Of a stretch of DNA of 64,000 bases, positions 17,245 through 25,976 are shown piece by piece. The position numbers and the translations under genes are program-made. Within the stretch, counting starts at the first letter, position 1. The number at the start of each line of letters is the position of its first letter. Source of the DNA: an uncultured Bacteroidota bacterium (GTDB lineage Bacteria; Bacteroidota; Bacteroidia; Chitinophagales; Chitinophagaceae); NCBI GenBank assembly GCA_903824665.1, contig CAIJXT010000033.1:1-64000 (forward strand). Direction: 5' to 3'. The notes beneath the pieces were generated by a model. The model worked only from the letters and a program-made list of their open reading frames with translations. It searched no databases and was not told the DNA's origin.

Positions 17245-17266
17245 CTATGCAATACATTGAATAATA

Positions 17267-18556
17267 TTAGTGAGCTACTACGATCTGCTTAACGATCTGT
17301 CCGTTTGTACCGTTGATGGTTACGAGGTACATACCGTTTGCGAAGTCAGCAACAGATACGCTTGCATGCTGTTTTGCAGCAGCTGCGATATTGATGCTCT
17401 TCACTACGCGACCCTGCATATCAGAGATCGTTACTGTTGCAGCCTGAGACTGATTCCAGTTCAGATCAATGTTCAGCAGGCTTTCAGCAGGTACAGGATA
17501 AAGGTTAGCGTTACCACCTACATTGCTTACGTTCTTTACAGAAACGAAAGTACCGTAGTAGTAGTTTGCTTTAGTATCGCCAAAAGTATGTGTCCAGCCA
17601 ATGCTGATGTCGTTTGACTGGCGGGTAGCCGATGTCATCTGGCGGTTGCTGTTGTAAGTATATGCATATTTATACTTGTCTACCCATGATCCGCTGCCTG
17701 TAGTATCCCAAGTCTGAGCTATTGCTGTCTGAGGATTGTTGCCTGCTGCGAAGTTGCTGTAGATGTGGAGCATATCATTAAGGAAAGCAGCACCATCCCA
17801 AGTCTGGTGCAACTGCGTAGTACGGTTGCCAGAAGAATCGTAAGTATTGGTGTACATTTCTGTGTTATCCCAAGAAGCACCGTTCCAGGTACTGTGTGTA
17901 GCTGTGAGCAGTTTATTCATGCCATTGAACGTATGGTTAACCTGAGTTGTAAATACCGGAGTACCTGCAACGAACTTAACTTTAGTGGCATTGATCACGT
18001 TGCCAGATGGGTCGTAGTAGTAAGTGACATTGCTGTCAGCTACATAAGATACGCCATCCCACAACTGGAACTGATCTGTAGAAAGCTGGTTGGCAGGGTT
18101 GTAGCTGTATGCATTTTTTGAATCTGTGATCCATGCAGAAGTACCATCCCAATGCTGGGTAACCATTGCAGACAGCTTATTGCTGCTATTGTAAGAGTAA
18201 ATGTATTTGAATTTGTTCACCCAAGACATTGTGAACACCATGTCCCACTCCTGAGACACTTTTGATACCAGATTGTTGGCTGCATCGAACTCCTGAACCC
18301 AACGCATATTATTGTTTTGCGTATCACCCATTACGTAAGACCAGTTGTTAGCTTCGTCGAACTTGAGCAGGTTGTTGAGATCACCGCCCCTGGATGAAGA
18401 AAGGTAATTATATGCCGTAGAGTCATTGCGTTTGAACTCAGCGCCATTGTGCGTCCAGTTAGCGCGGGCTGTAAGTCGTGAAGATTGTGCCAGTGCATCC
18501 TGGGAAAGTACTACTACAGGTATTGCAAGTGTTAAGAGTAGCTTCATTTTGTTCAT
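17267..18556 (-). CDS. T9SS cargo with about seven WDG/YxYN tandem repeats
   Basis: From the ATG at 18556 the product is 429 residues; this start gives a signal peptide (MKLLLTLAIPVVVLSQDALAQ), whereas the frame extends 27 codons further upstream. Residues 70-330 hold imperfect repeats of about 38-42 residues with the pattern QxWDGxxW followed by YxYNxxN, for example QHWDGTSAWITDS, QLWDGVSYVADS, STWNGASWDN, QTWDGAAFLND and QTWDTTGSGSW. They recall YD-type beta-repeats. The C-terminus is a T9SS domain (NLYPVPAESLLNIDL onwards). It is probably a surface-displayed adhesin-like or scaffold protein. Function is unknown. A clear terminator follows. Confidence 0.86.
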   Translation of the reverse strand: MNKMKLLLTLAIPVVVLSQDALAQSSRLTARANWTHNGAEFKRNDSTAYNYLSSSRGGDLNNLLKFDEANNWSYVMGDTQNNNMRWVQEFDAANNLVSKVSQEWDMVFTMSWVNKFKYIYSYNSSNKLSAMVTQHWDGTSAWITDSKNAYSYNPANQLSTDQFQLWDGVSYVADSNVTYYYDPSGNVINATKVKFVAGTPVFTTQVNHTFNGMNKLLTATHSTWNGASWDNTEMYTNTYDSSGNRTTQLHQTWDGAAFLNDMLHIYSNFAAGNNPQTAIAQTWDTTGSGSWVDKYKYAYTYNSNRQMTSATRQSNDISIGWTHTFGDTKANYYYGTFVSVKNVSNVGGNANLYPVPAESLLNIDLNWNQSQAATVTISDMQGRVVKSINIAAAAKQHASVSVADFANGMYLVTINGTNGQIVKQIVVAH

Positions 18557-19015
18557 AAAAGGCAATTTAATTTGAATTAGTTTAGGTACAAACGGAAAAA
18601 CCATACAATGATAGTAATTATTTTTGGGAAAATACAAATTTCAATCAAAATTTGTTGCCAATCGTAAACCTGTTGTAACAGGCAGGCTTATTTGTGACCG
18701 AACGGTATTTGCACTGATTTTCGTAGCTCAAACAATAAGATCAAAATACACAAACTATTGCCAGCCGGGTGTAACTTTTGACATTTTTCAGGTTTGCTTA
18801 AAATCCACAGCACCTGCTTTGTCAAGCAGTTTAAATTATATGTACGTTTCAAGACAAGGAAAATATTATTATTATCTGATTTACAGTGACTTATAAACAG
18901 ATATATATGCCCTACAACCGGCAGAATGCCATTTGATATATAGTTATTCCTAAAAAGTAGTTATCAACCATGCTTTTACTAATTTTACGGTTTTTTCAAC
19001 CACAATATATCCCGC
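18557..19015. other. Divergent intergenic region, no gene seen
   Basis: It lies between the leftward WDG-repeat gene and the rightward exporter gene. No credible frame or RNA gene. A possible promoter for the exporter is TTTG at 18818-18821 and TACGTTTC at 18843-18850 with a 21-base spacer; a 6-bp hairpin CTGCTT/AAGCAG overlaps the first box (18814-18829). Confidence 0.35.
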
Positions 19016-21394
19016 ATGTGGCATAAGACAGCCGCGTTTATTATAAAATACCGTGTTGCACTCCTGGTGATCCTTCTGGCGATCACGGGCATAATGGGTT
19101 ATTTCGCCGCGCAGGTAAAACTGAGCTACGAATTTACGAGCGCCGTACCAACAGACAATCCAAAATATATAGAATATCAGAATTTCAGAAGACAATTCGG
19201 AGAGGATGGAAATCTGATGGTGATCGGAGTGCAGACGGATAGTTTTTTCTCGCCGGCATTTTTTAATGATTATGCGGTGCTGGCAAAGAAAGTTTCGAAG
19301 ATAAATGCCGTTGAAAATGTGCTGAGCATACCCGGAGCTGTAACGCTGATCAAAGACACAGTAACTTCTAAACTCAGAGTTGCCCCAATAGCCGGCGACC
19401 CACCTTTCGATAATGTGGACAGCATCAGGCAGACGTTTATGAACCTACCGGTGTACAACGGCTTTTTGTACAACGATGAAACAAAGGCATATATGATGGC
19501 GGTGCGGATAGATAAAAATGTCCTCAACTCCAAAGACAGAGCTGCTGTAATAGATGGTATCGTATCGCTGGCCAATGAGTTTGGGGAAAAGCACCATATA
19601 GAAATGCACTATTCTGGATTGCCCCTGATACGCACCCAGATGGCCGTGAAGGTGCAATCTGAAATGAAGCTTTTTTTGATATTATCTTTTGTGCTTACAG
19701 CGATCATTCTGGTCATTTTCTTCAGGGCATTTACAGCTGTGCTGGCATCTATGCTGGTGGTAGCAATTGGGGTAATCTGGTCTGTAGGCACAATAGTGCT
19801 GCTGGGATATAAAATAACGCTACTGACCGCGCTGATACCCCCGCTGGTGGTGGTGATAGGCATACCCAATTGTGTATACCTGCTGAACCGTTACCATTTT
19901 GAATATCACCGCAACCCTAACAAAACGAAGTCGCTGCTGCGCATGGTAGACCGTATGGGGATTGTGACCTTCTTCACCAACCTAACGGCTGCAATAGGAT
20001 TCGGCGTTTTCTTCTTTACGAAGAGCGTATTGCTGAAGGAATTTGGGCTGGTAGCCGGCATTAACATTATTGGATTGTTTTTTATCTCGCTGGTTTTCAT
20101 TCCTGCATTCTTCAGTTTTCTGCCACCGCCGCAGGTGAAGCATACCAAGTACCTGCAAAGCAAGATCATCAACAAAGTACTTACCAGCCTCACCAATTGG
20201 GTATTCAGCCACCGTATGACTATTTATGGTTTTACGATAGTGGTTTGTGCGTTCTCGGTGTGGGGCGTATTGAAGCTCAAAAATGACGCACACATTGTGG
20301 ATGACCTACCGAAGTCGGACAAGGTATCAGTGGATCTGAAGTTTTTTGAAACGAACTTCAAAGGCGTGATGCCTCTGGAAATAGTGATTGATACCCGTAA
20401 AAAACGTGGTGTGGTAACCGGGCTGGACGTGATCAGAAAAATGGATGCACTGTGTAGCCTGCTGGAGACCTATCCTGAGATCGGGAAACCGCTGTCTATC
20501 ACCACAGGTGTAAAGTTTGCCGCGCAGCAATATTTTGGTGGTGACACCTCTTATTATGAAGTGCCGGGCGATTTTGGCGCAGCATTTCTGCAACCGTATC
20601 TGGCAGGCAAAAAAGATACAGGTAAGAATACCATTTTCAGCAGGCTGCTGCTGTCTTTTATTGACAGCAACAAACAGAAGGCGCGTATCAGCGTAGGTAT
20701 GGCAGATATAGGGTCGAGTAAGCTGCCGGCACTGCTGAACAAGATACGCCCGCAGGTGTATGAAATTTTCGACAGCAGCAAGTATACAGTCACCTTTACC
20801 GGCACCAGCATTACCTTCCTGGAGGGCAGTAAATTTATTGTAGCGAGCCTTCGTGACAGCCTTATACTTGCATTCCTCATCATCTTTGGCTGTATGGTGG
20901 CCCTGTTCAAGTCGTGGCGTATATTGATGATTTCCATCATCGTTAACATAGTGCCGCTGCTGATCACTGCAGGTATTATGGGCTGGCTGGGCATACGCAT
21001 AAAACCATCTACAGTACTGGTGTTCAGTGTGGCGCTGGGTATTACGATAGATGTGACGATACGGTTCCTTGTCAACTTCAAACAAGAGCTAGCCCGCCAT
21101 GACGATAGCATAGCCGACACTGTACACCGTACTATACATGATACGGGTCTGAGCATCATTTATACATCACTGATTCTGATAGCTGGGTTTGGTGTGTTTA
21201 TGCTGTCGCAGTTTGACGGCACCAAATCGCTGGGCTATCTTACTTCTATCACACTGTTTTTGGCGATGGTGACGAACCTCACCCTGCTGCCTGCCTTGCT
21301 GCTGTGGATGGATAAAGTAATAGAGAAGAAAAATGATGCAGCTGCCTTCCTGATGGGTGAAGATGACAATGATGTGATCAAACTGAACGACTAA
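19016..21394 (+). CDS. MMPL/RND-superfamily exporter
   Basis: The product is 792 residues with about 12 membrane helices in the two-fold RND pattern. One helix near residue 15 is followed by a periplasmic loop (about 35-210), a five- or six-helix bundle (LFLILSFVLTAIILVIFF onwards), a helix near residue 400, a second large loop, and a final bundle (SLILAFLIIFGCMVALF to LLPALLLWMD). Family marks include PPLVVVIGIPNCVYLLNRY and VALGITIDVTIRFLVNF, which carry the conserved charged residues of helices 4 and 10. MMPL proteins export lipids, hopanoids or drugs using proton force. Here no cognate substrate genes are adjacent, so the cargo is unknown. It appears monocistronic. Confidence 0.9.
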   Translation: MWHKTAAFIIKYRVALLVILLAITGIMGYFAAQVKLSYEFTSAVPTDNPKYIEYQNFRRQFGEDGNLMVIGVQTDSFFSPAFFNDYAVLAKKVSKINAVENVLSIPGAVTLIKDTVTSKLRVAPIAGDPPFDNVDSIRQTFMNLPVYNGFLYNDETKAYMMAVRIDKNVLNSKDRAAVIDGIVSLANEFGEKHHIEMHYSGLPLIRTQMAVKVQSEMKLFLILSFVLTAIILVIFFRAFTAVLASMLVVAIGVIWSVGTIVLLGYKITLLTALIPPLVVVIGIPNCVYLLNRYHFEYHRNPNKTKSLLRMVDRMGIVTFFTNLTAAIGFGVFFFTKSVLLKEFGLVAGINIIGLFFISLVFIPAFFSFLPPPQVKHTKYLQSKIINKVLTSLTNWVFSHRMTIYGFTIVVCAFSVWGVLKLKNDAHIVDDLPKSDKVSVDLKFFETNFKGVMPLEIVIDTRKKRGVVTGLDVIRKMDALCSLLETYPEIGKPLSITTGVKFAAQQYFGGDTSYYEVPGDFGAAFLQPYLAGKKDTGKNTIFSRLLLSFIDSNKQKARISVGMADIGSSKLPALLNKIRPQVYEIFDSSKYTVTFTGTSITFLEGSKFIVASLRDSLILAFLIIFGCMVALFKSWRILMISIIVNIVPLLITAGIMGWLGIRIKPSTVLVFSVALGITIDVTIRFLVNFKQELARHDDSIADTVHRTIHDTGLSIIYTSLILIAGFGVFMLSQFDGTKSLGYLTSITLFLAMVTNLTLLPALLLWMDKVIEKKNDAAAFLMGEDDNDVIKLND

Positions 21395-21659
21395 AATCCT
21401 TAATTTCAGGTGCAATGGACCTTCAGTAGTGCGGCGTGTGACCGGACTAACGGACACTCAGCCAGTCTGATTGTTAACGACCCCTGTGCGTTGCAAACAT
21501 GGAACCCGAAAATGTAAAGAATAAAGTGCAAGCAACGTTGTTTGTCAACAGCCGTCTTCAACATACCGGTGATTAGTGTTGCTTAGTATGTGCCACTAAA
21601 CAAATACCTGCTTGGGTATCATGCGACCAAAAACCCTGAAAATGAAGAGCATGCCGTGA

Positions 21660-22049
21660 CTAAAAATCGGCATCGGTTACAACGGCCTCATAATCGGCTG
21701 CATGTCTGCCCAATTCCCTGTATGCCCAGCGACTGCTCAGCAGAAAATTGGTTCTTGATATGAGTGTATGATTCCGGTATACATCTATACGCGTGAAGCG
21801 ACGCAACTTTTCACCGGATTCGCGGTACTTGCTTACATGATCACCGCCCTCTGTGCTGACAGCAATAGTGACCTGCTGGTTGTAACCGATCTGTATGGTA
21901 TCTATACGATTTGAGCCGTCGATCCGGGTCCTGATTACATCAATGGAATCGGAGGCGATGTTCTTCATCCGGTAAGTGATGACAGACTGCTTGCTACAGG
22001 AAGCCAGCAACAATAAAGACCCAAACCACAAATAGACTCTGAATGACAT
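21660..22049 (-). CDS. Small lipoprotein of unknown function
   Basis: I do not recognise a family. From the ATG at 22049 the product is 129 residues with a lipoprotein signal (SFRVYLWFGSLLLLASCSKQ, lipobox LASC); the frame extends 25 codons further upstream but would disrupt this signal. The mature part is mixed charged and beta-prone (SVITYRMKNIASDSIDVIR, TIQIGYNQQVTIAVSTEGG) and ends ADYEAVVTDADF. It lies 85 bases downstream of the gldN-like gene on the same strand and may be the last gene of the bioB-bioF-bioD-gldN run. Confidence 0.72.
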   Translation of the reverse strand: MSFRVYLWFGSLLLLASCSKQSVITYRMKNIASDSIDVIRTRIDGSNRIDTIQIGYNQQVTIAVSTEGGDHVSKYRESGEKLRRFTRIDVYRNHTLISRTNFLLSSRWAYRELGRHAADYEAVVTDADF

Positions 22050-22134
22050 TGGCTGAAACGGAACAAGATGGGTAAATGCAAACCTGATCATCACAAATGT
22101 AATGATTAGCCCGTTGCCACCCAAGCAGAGGATA

Positions 22135-22815
22135 CTATTTGCGCGAGCGGGATTCCAGCTGCTTCAGGATAACACTATTGAACATGCGGTCTTCGAAATA
22201 GGCATCCCATGACACCGCCGACACTACGGACTGTTGGGTGGAAAGGTATTCGCGACTATCGGGATAGTATACCCAAAAGAGTGTCTTTTCTATTACGTTG
22301 CCGTGCTTGTCTGCAACCAGTACAACGGGCGCAATGCCAACAATACGCACCTGCTTTGCCGGGCTGCCTGCAACCGTGAGTTCATCTTCCTTAATTAATA
22401 ATTTGCTGACGGCGGCACCAGTACTTTCAGGCGACAAACTCTGCTCTTTTCCACCGGAGCGATTGAGTAGATTGCAGCCATCGAGCATACTGATGACGGC
22501 GTCGGCGCTAATGCGCTCTGTAAAACGGTCGTTGACGGGATTGTAGGCATTTATCCGGCCATTCCGGACAGCGGTCAGCAACACATCGGTGAGGGTGTGA
22601 TTACCTGTGCAGGTCATAAAAGTACGTGCATCCGTGTCCTTGGAGACCGATCGCCATACGCGTGTCTTCTCTGTAATGTCAGCTTCGCGGATGGATTGCC
22701 AGGGTTTAAAAACCGGGAGTGGGGATGTGGTTGCACCGGTGGTTTGTGCATTGAGGGCGGTAGCGCTTAGAAACAATGTAAATGACAGTGCAGCTATTGA
22801 AAGTTTGGTGGGCAT
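22135..22815 (-). CDS. gldN: GldN/PorN-like T9SS component
   Basis: The product is 226 residues from the ATG at 22815, which starts a signal peptide (SIAALSFTLFLSATALNAQ); a longer frame to 22881 is not needed. The GldN hallmarks are IREADITEKTRVWR, a central LLIKEDELTVAG-like strand, the strand IVGIAPVVLVADKHG, FWVYYPDSREYLSTQQ and the C-terminal segment SWDAYFEDRMFNSVILKQ. GldN/PorN forms, with GldK, the periplasmic ring of the type IX secretion system. Here gldK, gldL and gldM are not beside it; instead it follows bioD by 71 bases. It may be a second, orphan copy. It is consistent with the four T9SS cargo genes in the window. Confidence 0.82.
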   Translation of the reverse strand: MPTKLSIAALSFTLFLSATALNAQTTGATTSPLPVFKPWQSIREADITEKTRVWRSVSKDTDARTFMTCTGNHTLTDVLLTAVRNGRINAYNPVNDRFTERISADAVISMLDGCNLLNRSGGKEQSLSPESTGAAVSKLLIKEDELTVAGSPAKQVRIVGIAPVVLVADKHGNVIEKTLFWVYYPDSREYLSTQQSVVSAVSWDAYFEDRMFNSVILKQLESRSRK

Positions 22816-22886
22816 ACCGTTTGATTTTGAAATAAAACTAATGCATTGATTCCGGATTTCAAAAGTAGCCCGAAGCTGCAATCAAA

Positions 22887-23525
22887 TCAATCAATAAGTG
22901 CGTCGCAAAGTTTGGTTTGAATTTCGGCAGCACGGTGCGCTACAGCCTGGACAGTGAGGGGATGAAACTGCGGTATGCGTGCAATGACCGGCACACCCGT
23001 ATACTGCTCTATAAAAGACTCTGAAGACTGGTCTTGCGGGCCATTCATAATAATACCCAGTATTGGTATGCCCCTGCCTTTGAGCACCTCTATGGAAAGC
23101 ACGGTGTGATTGATGCTGCCGAGATAATTTTGCGAAACCAACAACGCAGGCAAATTGTTGTGTGCGACAAAATCGGCCATTGTTGCTGTTGCTGTCATAG
23201 GCGACAACACACCACCCGCAGTCTCTACCAACAGGAGCTGATCTGTAACCGGCCATTGAAACAGGGTGTAGTCGATAACAATACATGCAGCGGCGGCGGC
23301 AGTATGTGGAGAGGCCGCCATAGAAAGCTGGACTGCCTCGGGGTGGACCCGAGCGGCACCGTTTGTGATCAGCCGCTGCACAGTAGCGGTGTCTCTTTCT
23401 TCGAGCCCTGCCTGCACAGGCTTCCAGTAGTCGGCACCAATGGCTTCGGCGATTACCGCCGATGAAATTGTTTTACCAATACCGGTATGGATACCCACTA
23501 TCGCTATCGCTTTGTATCTACTCAT
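22887..23525 (-). CDS. bioD: Dethiobiotin synthetase
   Basis: The product is 212 residues. It carries the P-loop GIHTGIGKT (Lys18), WKPVQAGLEERDT, LLLVETAGGVLSP and LGIIMNGPQDQ, all typical of BioD. It converts 7,8-diaminopelargonate, CO2 and ATP to dethiobiotin in the cytoplasm. Its ATG at 23525 overlaps the bioF stop codon by 4 bases (ATGA), so the two are translationally coupled. It is the third gene of a leftward bioB-bioF-bioD operon. Confidence 0.95.
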   Translation of the reverse strand: MSRYKAIAIVGIHTGIGKTISSAVIAEAIGADYWKPVQAGLEERDTATVQRLITNGAARVHPEAVQLSMAASPHTAAAAACIVIDYTLFQWPVTDQLLLVETAGGVLSPMTATATMADFVAHNNLPALLVSQNYLGSINHTVLSIEVLKGRGIPILGIIMNGPQDQSSESFIEQYTGVPVIARIPQFHPLTVQAVAHRAAEIQTKLCDALID

Positions 23526-24637
23526 GACCTGAGGTGATTGATCAGTATGTCCAGCTGCTCTGTTGTATTGAATGTATGCAGGCAGATACGCAGCCGCTCC
23601 CTGCCCTGCGGAACTGTGGGATAGAGGATAGCATTGACCAGCAAACCGGCTTGGCGCAAGCGTGCGGCGAGTTCTTTGGTGGGCTCATTTCCGCCTCTAA
23701 TCATCGCCTGGACGGGAGTATCGCTGTCGCAAAAACCAACTATGCCTGCCTGCGCGATACGTAGTCTGAAAGCCGTAATGAGATCGTGCAGCGGTTGGTT
23801 ACTAAAGCCGGGTGCGGCCAGATACTGATACGCATTGTGAATGGCATACAGCGAGTGCTCAGGAAGTGCAGTGGTGAATATGAACGTGCGGGCAAAATTG
23901 ACAAGGTATTGCTTGAGCAGATGGCTGCCAACAACAGCTGCACCGTGGCAACCCAGCGCCTTACCGAAAGTGTGTACCCTGGCAAAGACACGCTGCTGCA
24001 ATCCCAGTGCACACACCAGGCCTTCGCCACGAGTGCCGACAACCCCGGTAGCATGTGCCTCATCAACAATCAGGCGAGCATCAAATTCCTCGCAAAGGGT
24101 TACCAGGTCTGTAAGAGGTGCCTTATCGCCATCCATTGAAAAGACGGCTTCTGTGACGACAATTACCGGTCCGGTGAGGCTATGTTTCTGCAGCAGTGTG
24201 CGCAGATCGGCGGGGTTGTTGTGGGCAAATCTGAATTTCTGACGGCATAGGCTGCCCCTTATACCATCTATGATGCTGGCGTGGCACAATTCGTCGTATA
24301 AAAATATGGTTTCGCGCGAGGCAATTGCCGTTAGTAAACCAATATTGGCATCAAAGCCTGAATTGAAAATAATGGCATCTTCCGTACCATGAAAAGCAGC
24401 TATCTGCGATTCCAGCGATTCGGCAAAAGCACTATTACCTGCTATAAGGCGCGAGCCGGTGGAACCAGTTTTCCTTTTTTCACCGGAAAAGCCATTGAGC
24501 AATCCGCCGGTTGCAATACCAAGGTAGTCATTAGACCTGAAATCGATGCCGGGCTGATCGGGCAACAAACGTCGGAGATTTCCGGCTGCGGCGCGCTCGG
24601 CAAGCCTGTCGGCCATGTACTGGTCAACACGGTTCAT
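23522..24637 (-). CDS. bioF: 8-amino-7-oxononanoate synthase
   Basis: The product is 371 residues, a PLP enzyme of the alpha-oxoamine synthase family. It shows RSNDYLG, the glycine-rich [32 protein letters not shown] and the PLP-binding lysine in [13 protein letters not shown] (Lys226). It condenses pimeloyl thioester with L-alanine in biotin synthesis. It overlaps bioB by 14 bases at its 5' end and bioD by 4 bases at its 3' end. bioA, bioC and bioH or other pimeloyl genes are not in the window, so the pathway is completed elsewhere or by import. Confidence 0.96.
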   Translation of the reverse strand: MNRVDQYMADRLAERAAAGNLRRLLPDQPGIDFRSNDYLGIATGGLLNGFSGEKRKTGSTGSRLIAGNSAFAESLESQIAAFHGTEDAIIFNSGFDANIGLLTAIASRETIFLYDELCHASIIDGIRGSLCRQKFRFAHNNPADLRTLLQKHSLTGPVIVVTEAVFSMDGDKAPLTDLVTLCEEFDARLIVDEAHATGVVGTRGEGLVCALGLQQRVFARVHTFGKALGCHGAAVVGSHLLKQYLVNFARTFIFTTALPEHSLYAIHNAYQYLAAPGFSNQPLHDLITAFRLRIAQAGIVGFCDSDTPVQAMIRGGNEPTKELAARLRQAGLLVNAILYPTVPQGRERLRICLHTFNTTEQLDILINHLRS

Positions 24638-25631
24638 GCTCGGCTACATTCTTCCTGTTTCTGTGATGGCCGTCGGCAAAAGCAGCCTTTGGTGTAAGCC
24701 CCAGCATACGGAACATATCCATATCCTGATTCTGACCCGGGTTGGGAGTAGTGAGTAGCTTGTCGCCGGCAAAGATAGAATTGGCACCTGCGAGGAAGCA
24801 CATAGCCTGCTCTGCAACGGACAGTTCGAGACGGCCAGCAGAAAGGCGTACCGCGGATTGCGGCATGACAATGCGTGCTGTTGCTATCATGCGTACCAAC
24901 TCATCGAATGGCACGCGACTGTTGTCTGCGAGAGGCGTACCGGCAACCGGAACGAGCACATTGATCGGTACAGACTCGGGGTGCTGCGGCATGTTGGACA
25001 AAGTGAACAACATACCAATGCGGTCTTCATCTGTTTCGCCGAGACCTATAATACCGCCGCTGCACACCGAAATGCCTGCTTTGCGTACATTGCCCAAAGT
25101 ATTGAGCCGGTCGCCGTAGGTGCGCGTTGTGATGACCTCGCTATAATGTTCTTCTGAAGTATCTATGTTATGATTGTAGGCATAGAGACCTGCTTCGGCC
25201 AGGCGGTCGGCCTGATGTTCAGTGAGCATACCCAGTGTACAACATACTTCCATATCAAGACCATTTACGGCCTTAACCATATCGATCACGCGGTCGAAGT
25301 CGCGATTGTCTCTGACCTCGCGCCAGGCGGCACCCATACAGAAACGTGAAGCACCGGCTGCTTTGGCGTTTTCGGCAGCCGAAACCACCTCATCCAATTT
25401 CATCAGTGCATGGACTTTAACGTCGGTATGAAACCTGGCTGCCTGCGGGCAGTAAGCACAGTCCTCAGAACAACCACCTGTTTTTATGGAAAGCAGGCTA
25501 CTTATTTGCACCTCTCCGAAGGTGTGGTGTGTGCGATGCACATCGGCCGCATCGAGCACCAGCTGAAGCAGTGGCCTCTGAAATATCTCACGTATCTCCT
25601 TCTTACTCCAGTCATTACGAATGTCGCTCAT
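24624..25631 (-). CDS. bioB: Biotin synthase (radical SAM)
   Basis: The product is 335 residues. The radical-SAM cluster motif is [13 protein letters not shown] (Cys54, Cys58, Cys61). Other BioB marks are [36 protein letters not shown] and [17 protein letters not shown], covering the second cluster and SAM-binding strands. It inserts sulfur into dethiobiotin. It is the first gene of the leftward bio operon, with ATG at 25631. No BirA-type operator or riboswitch could be recognised upstream. Confidence 0.97.
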   Translation of the reverse strand: MSDIRNDWSKKEIREIFQRPLLQLVLDAADVHRTHHTFGEVQISSLLSIKTGGCSEDCAYCPQAARFHTDVKVHALMKLDEVVSAAENAKAAGASRFCMGAAWREVRDNRDFDRVIDMVKAVNGLDMEVCCTLGMLTEHQADRLAEAGLYAYNHNIDTSEEHYSEVITTRTYGDRLNTLGNVRKAGISVCSGGIIGLGETDEDRIGMLFTLSNMPQHPESVPINVLVPVAGTPLADNSRVPFDELVRMIATARIVMPQSAVRLSAGRLELSVAEQAMCFLAGANSIFAGDKLLTTPNPGQNQDMDMFRMLGLTPKAAFADGHHRNRKNVAEHEPC

Positions 25632-25976
25632 GTACTATTCCCTTTCGAAAGGCGAAACTATTAGTTTTTAGGGATTTGTTAAAATATATTTTATTTCATA
25701 TTTGAAAGCAACGATTTAGCTGATTTCGAATTATACAATTCAATACTTTGTATATCATGCAAAAAAACGGTCCGAGCGGGATAAAATGGCTGTCTGCAAA
25801 GTAATGATAGGCTACCAGGAGTCACGTTGAATATTTTGAAGGAACGGGAACTTTGACATTCAATTTAAGCTGTGGACAACAGGTGAGGCTTAGGGTTATT
25901 TTTTTATCCGGCAGTATCCAGCGATTGGTTTTCCTTTCGCTATAATACGATAAAGGTTTAATTTCACCTGACCATT
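25632..25976. other. Divergent intergenic region between bioB and the histidine kinase gene
   Basis: This 345-base stretch should hold both promoters. I see no gene, RNA or clear biotin-responsive operator. It is AT-rich at 25670-25750. No exact TAnnTTTG box was found for either direction. Confidence 0.4.

Noticed and set aside
20327-21159. Long minus-strand frames (252 and 201 codons)
   Set aside because: Antisense to the MMPL exporter, with His/Arg/Ser-rich composition typical of shadows.
25632-25976. Biotin-responsive operator or riboswitch upstream of bioB
   Set aside because: No long inverted repeat of the BirA type and no structured leader could be recognised.
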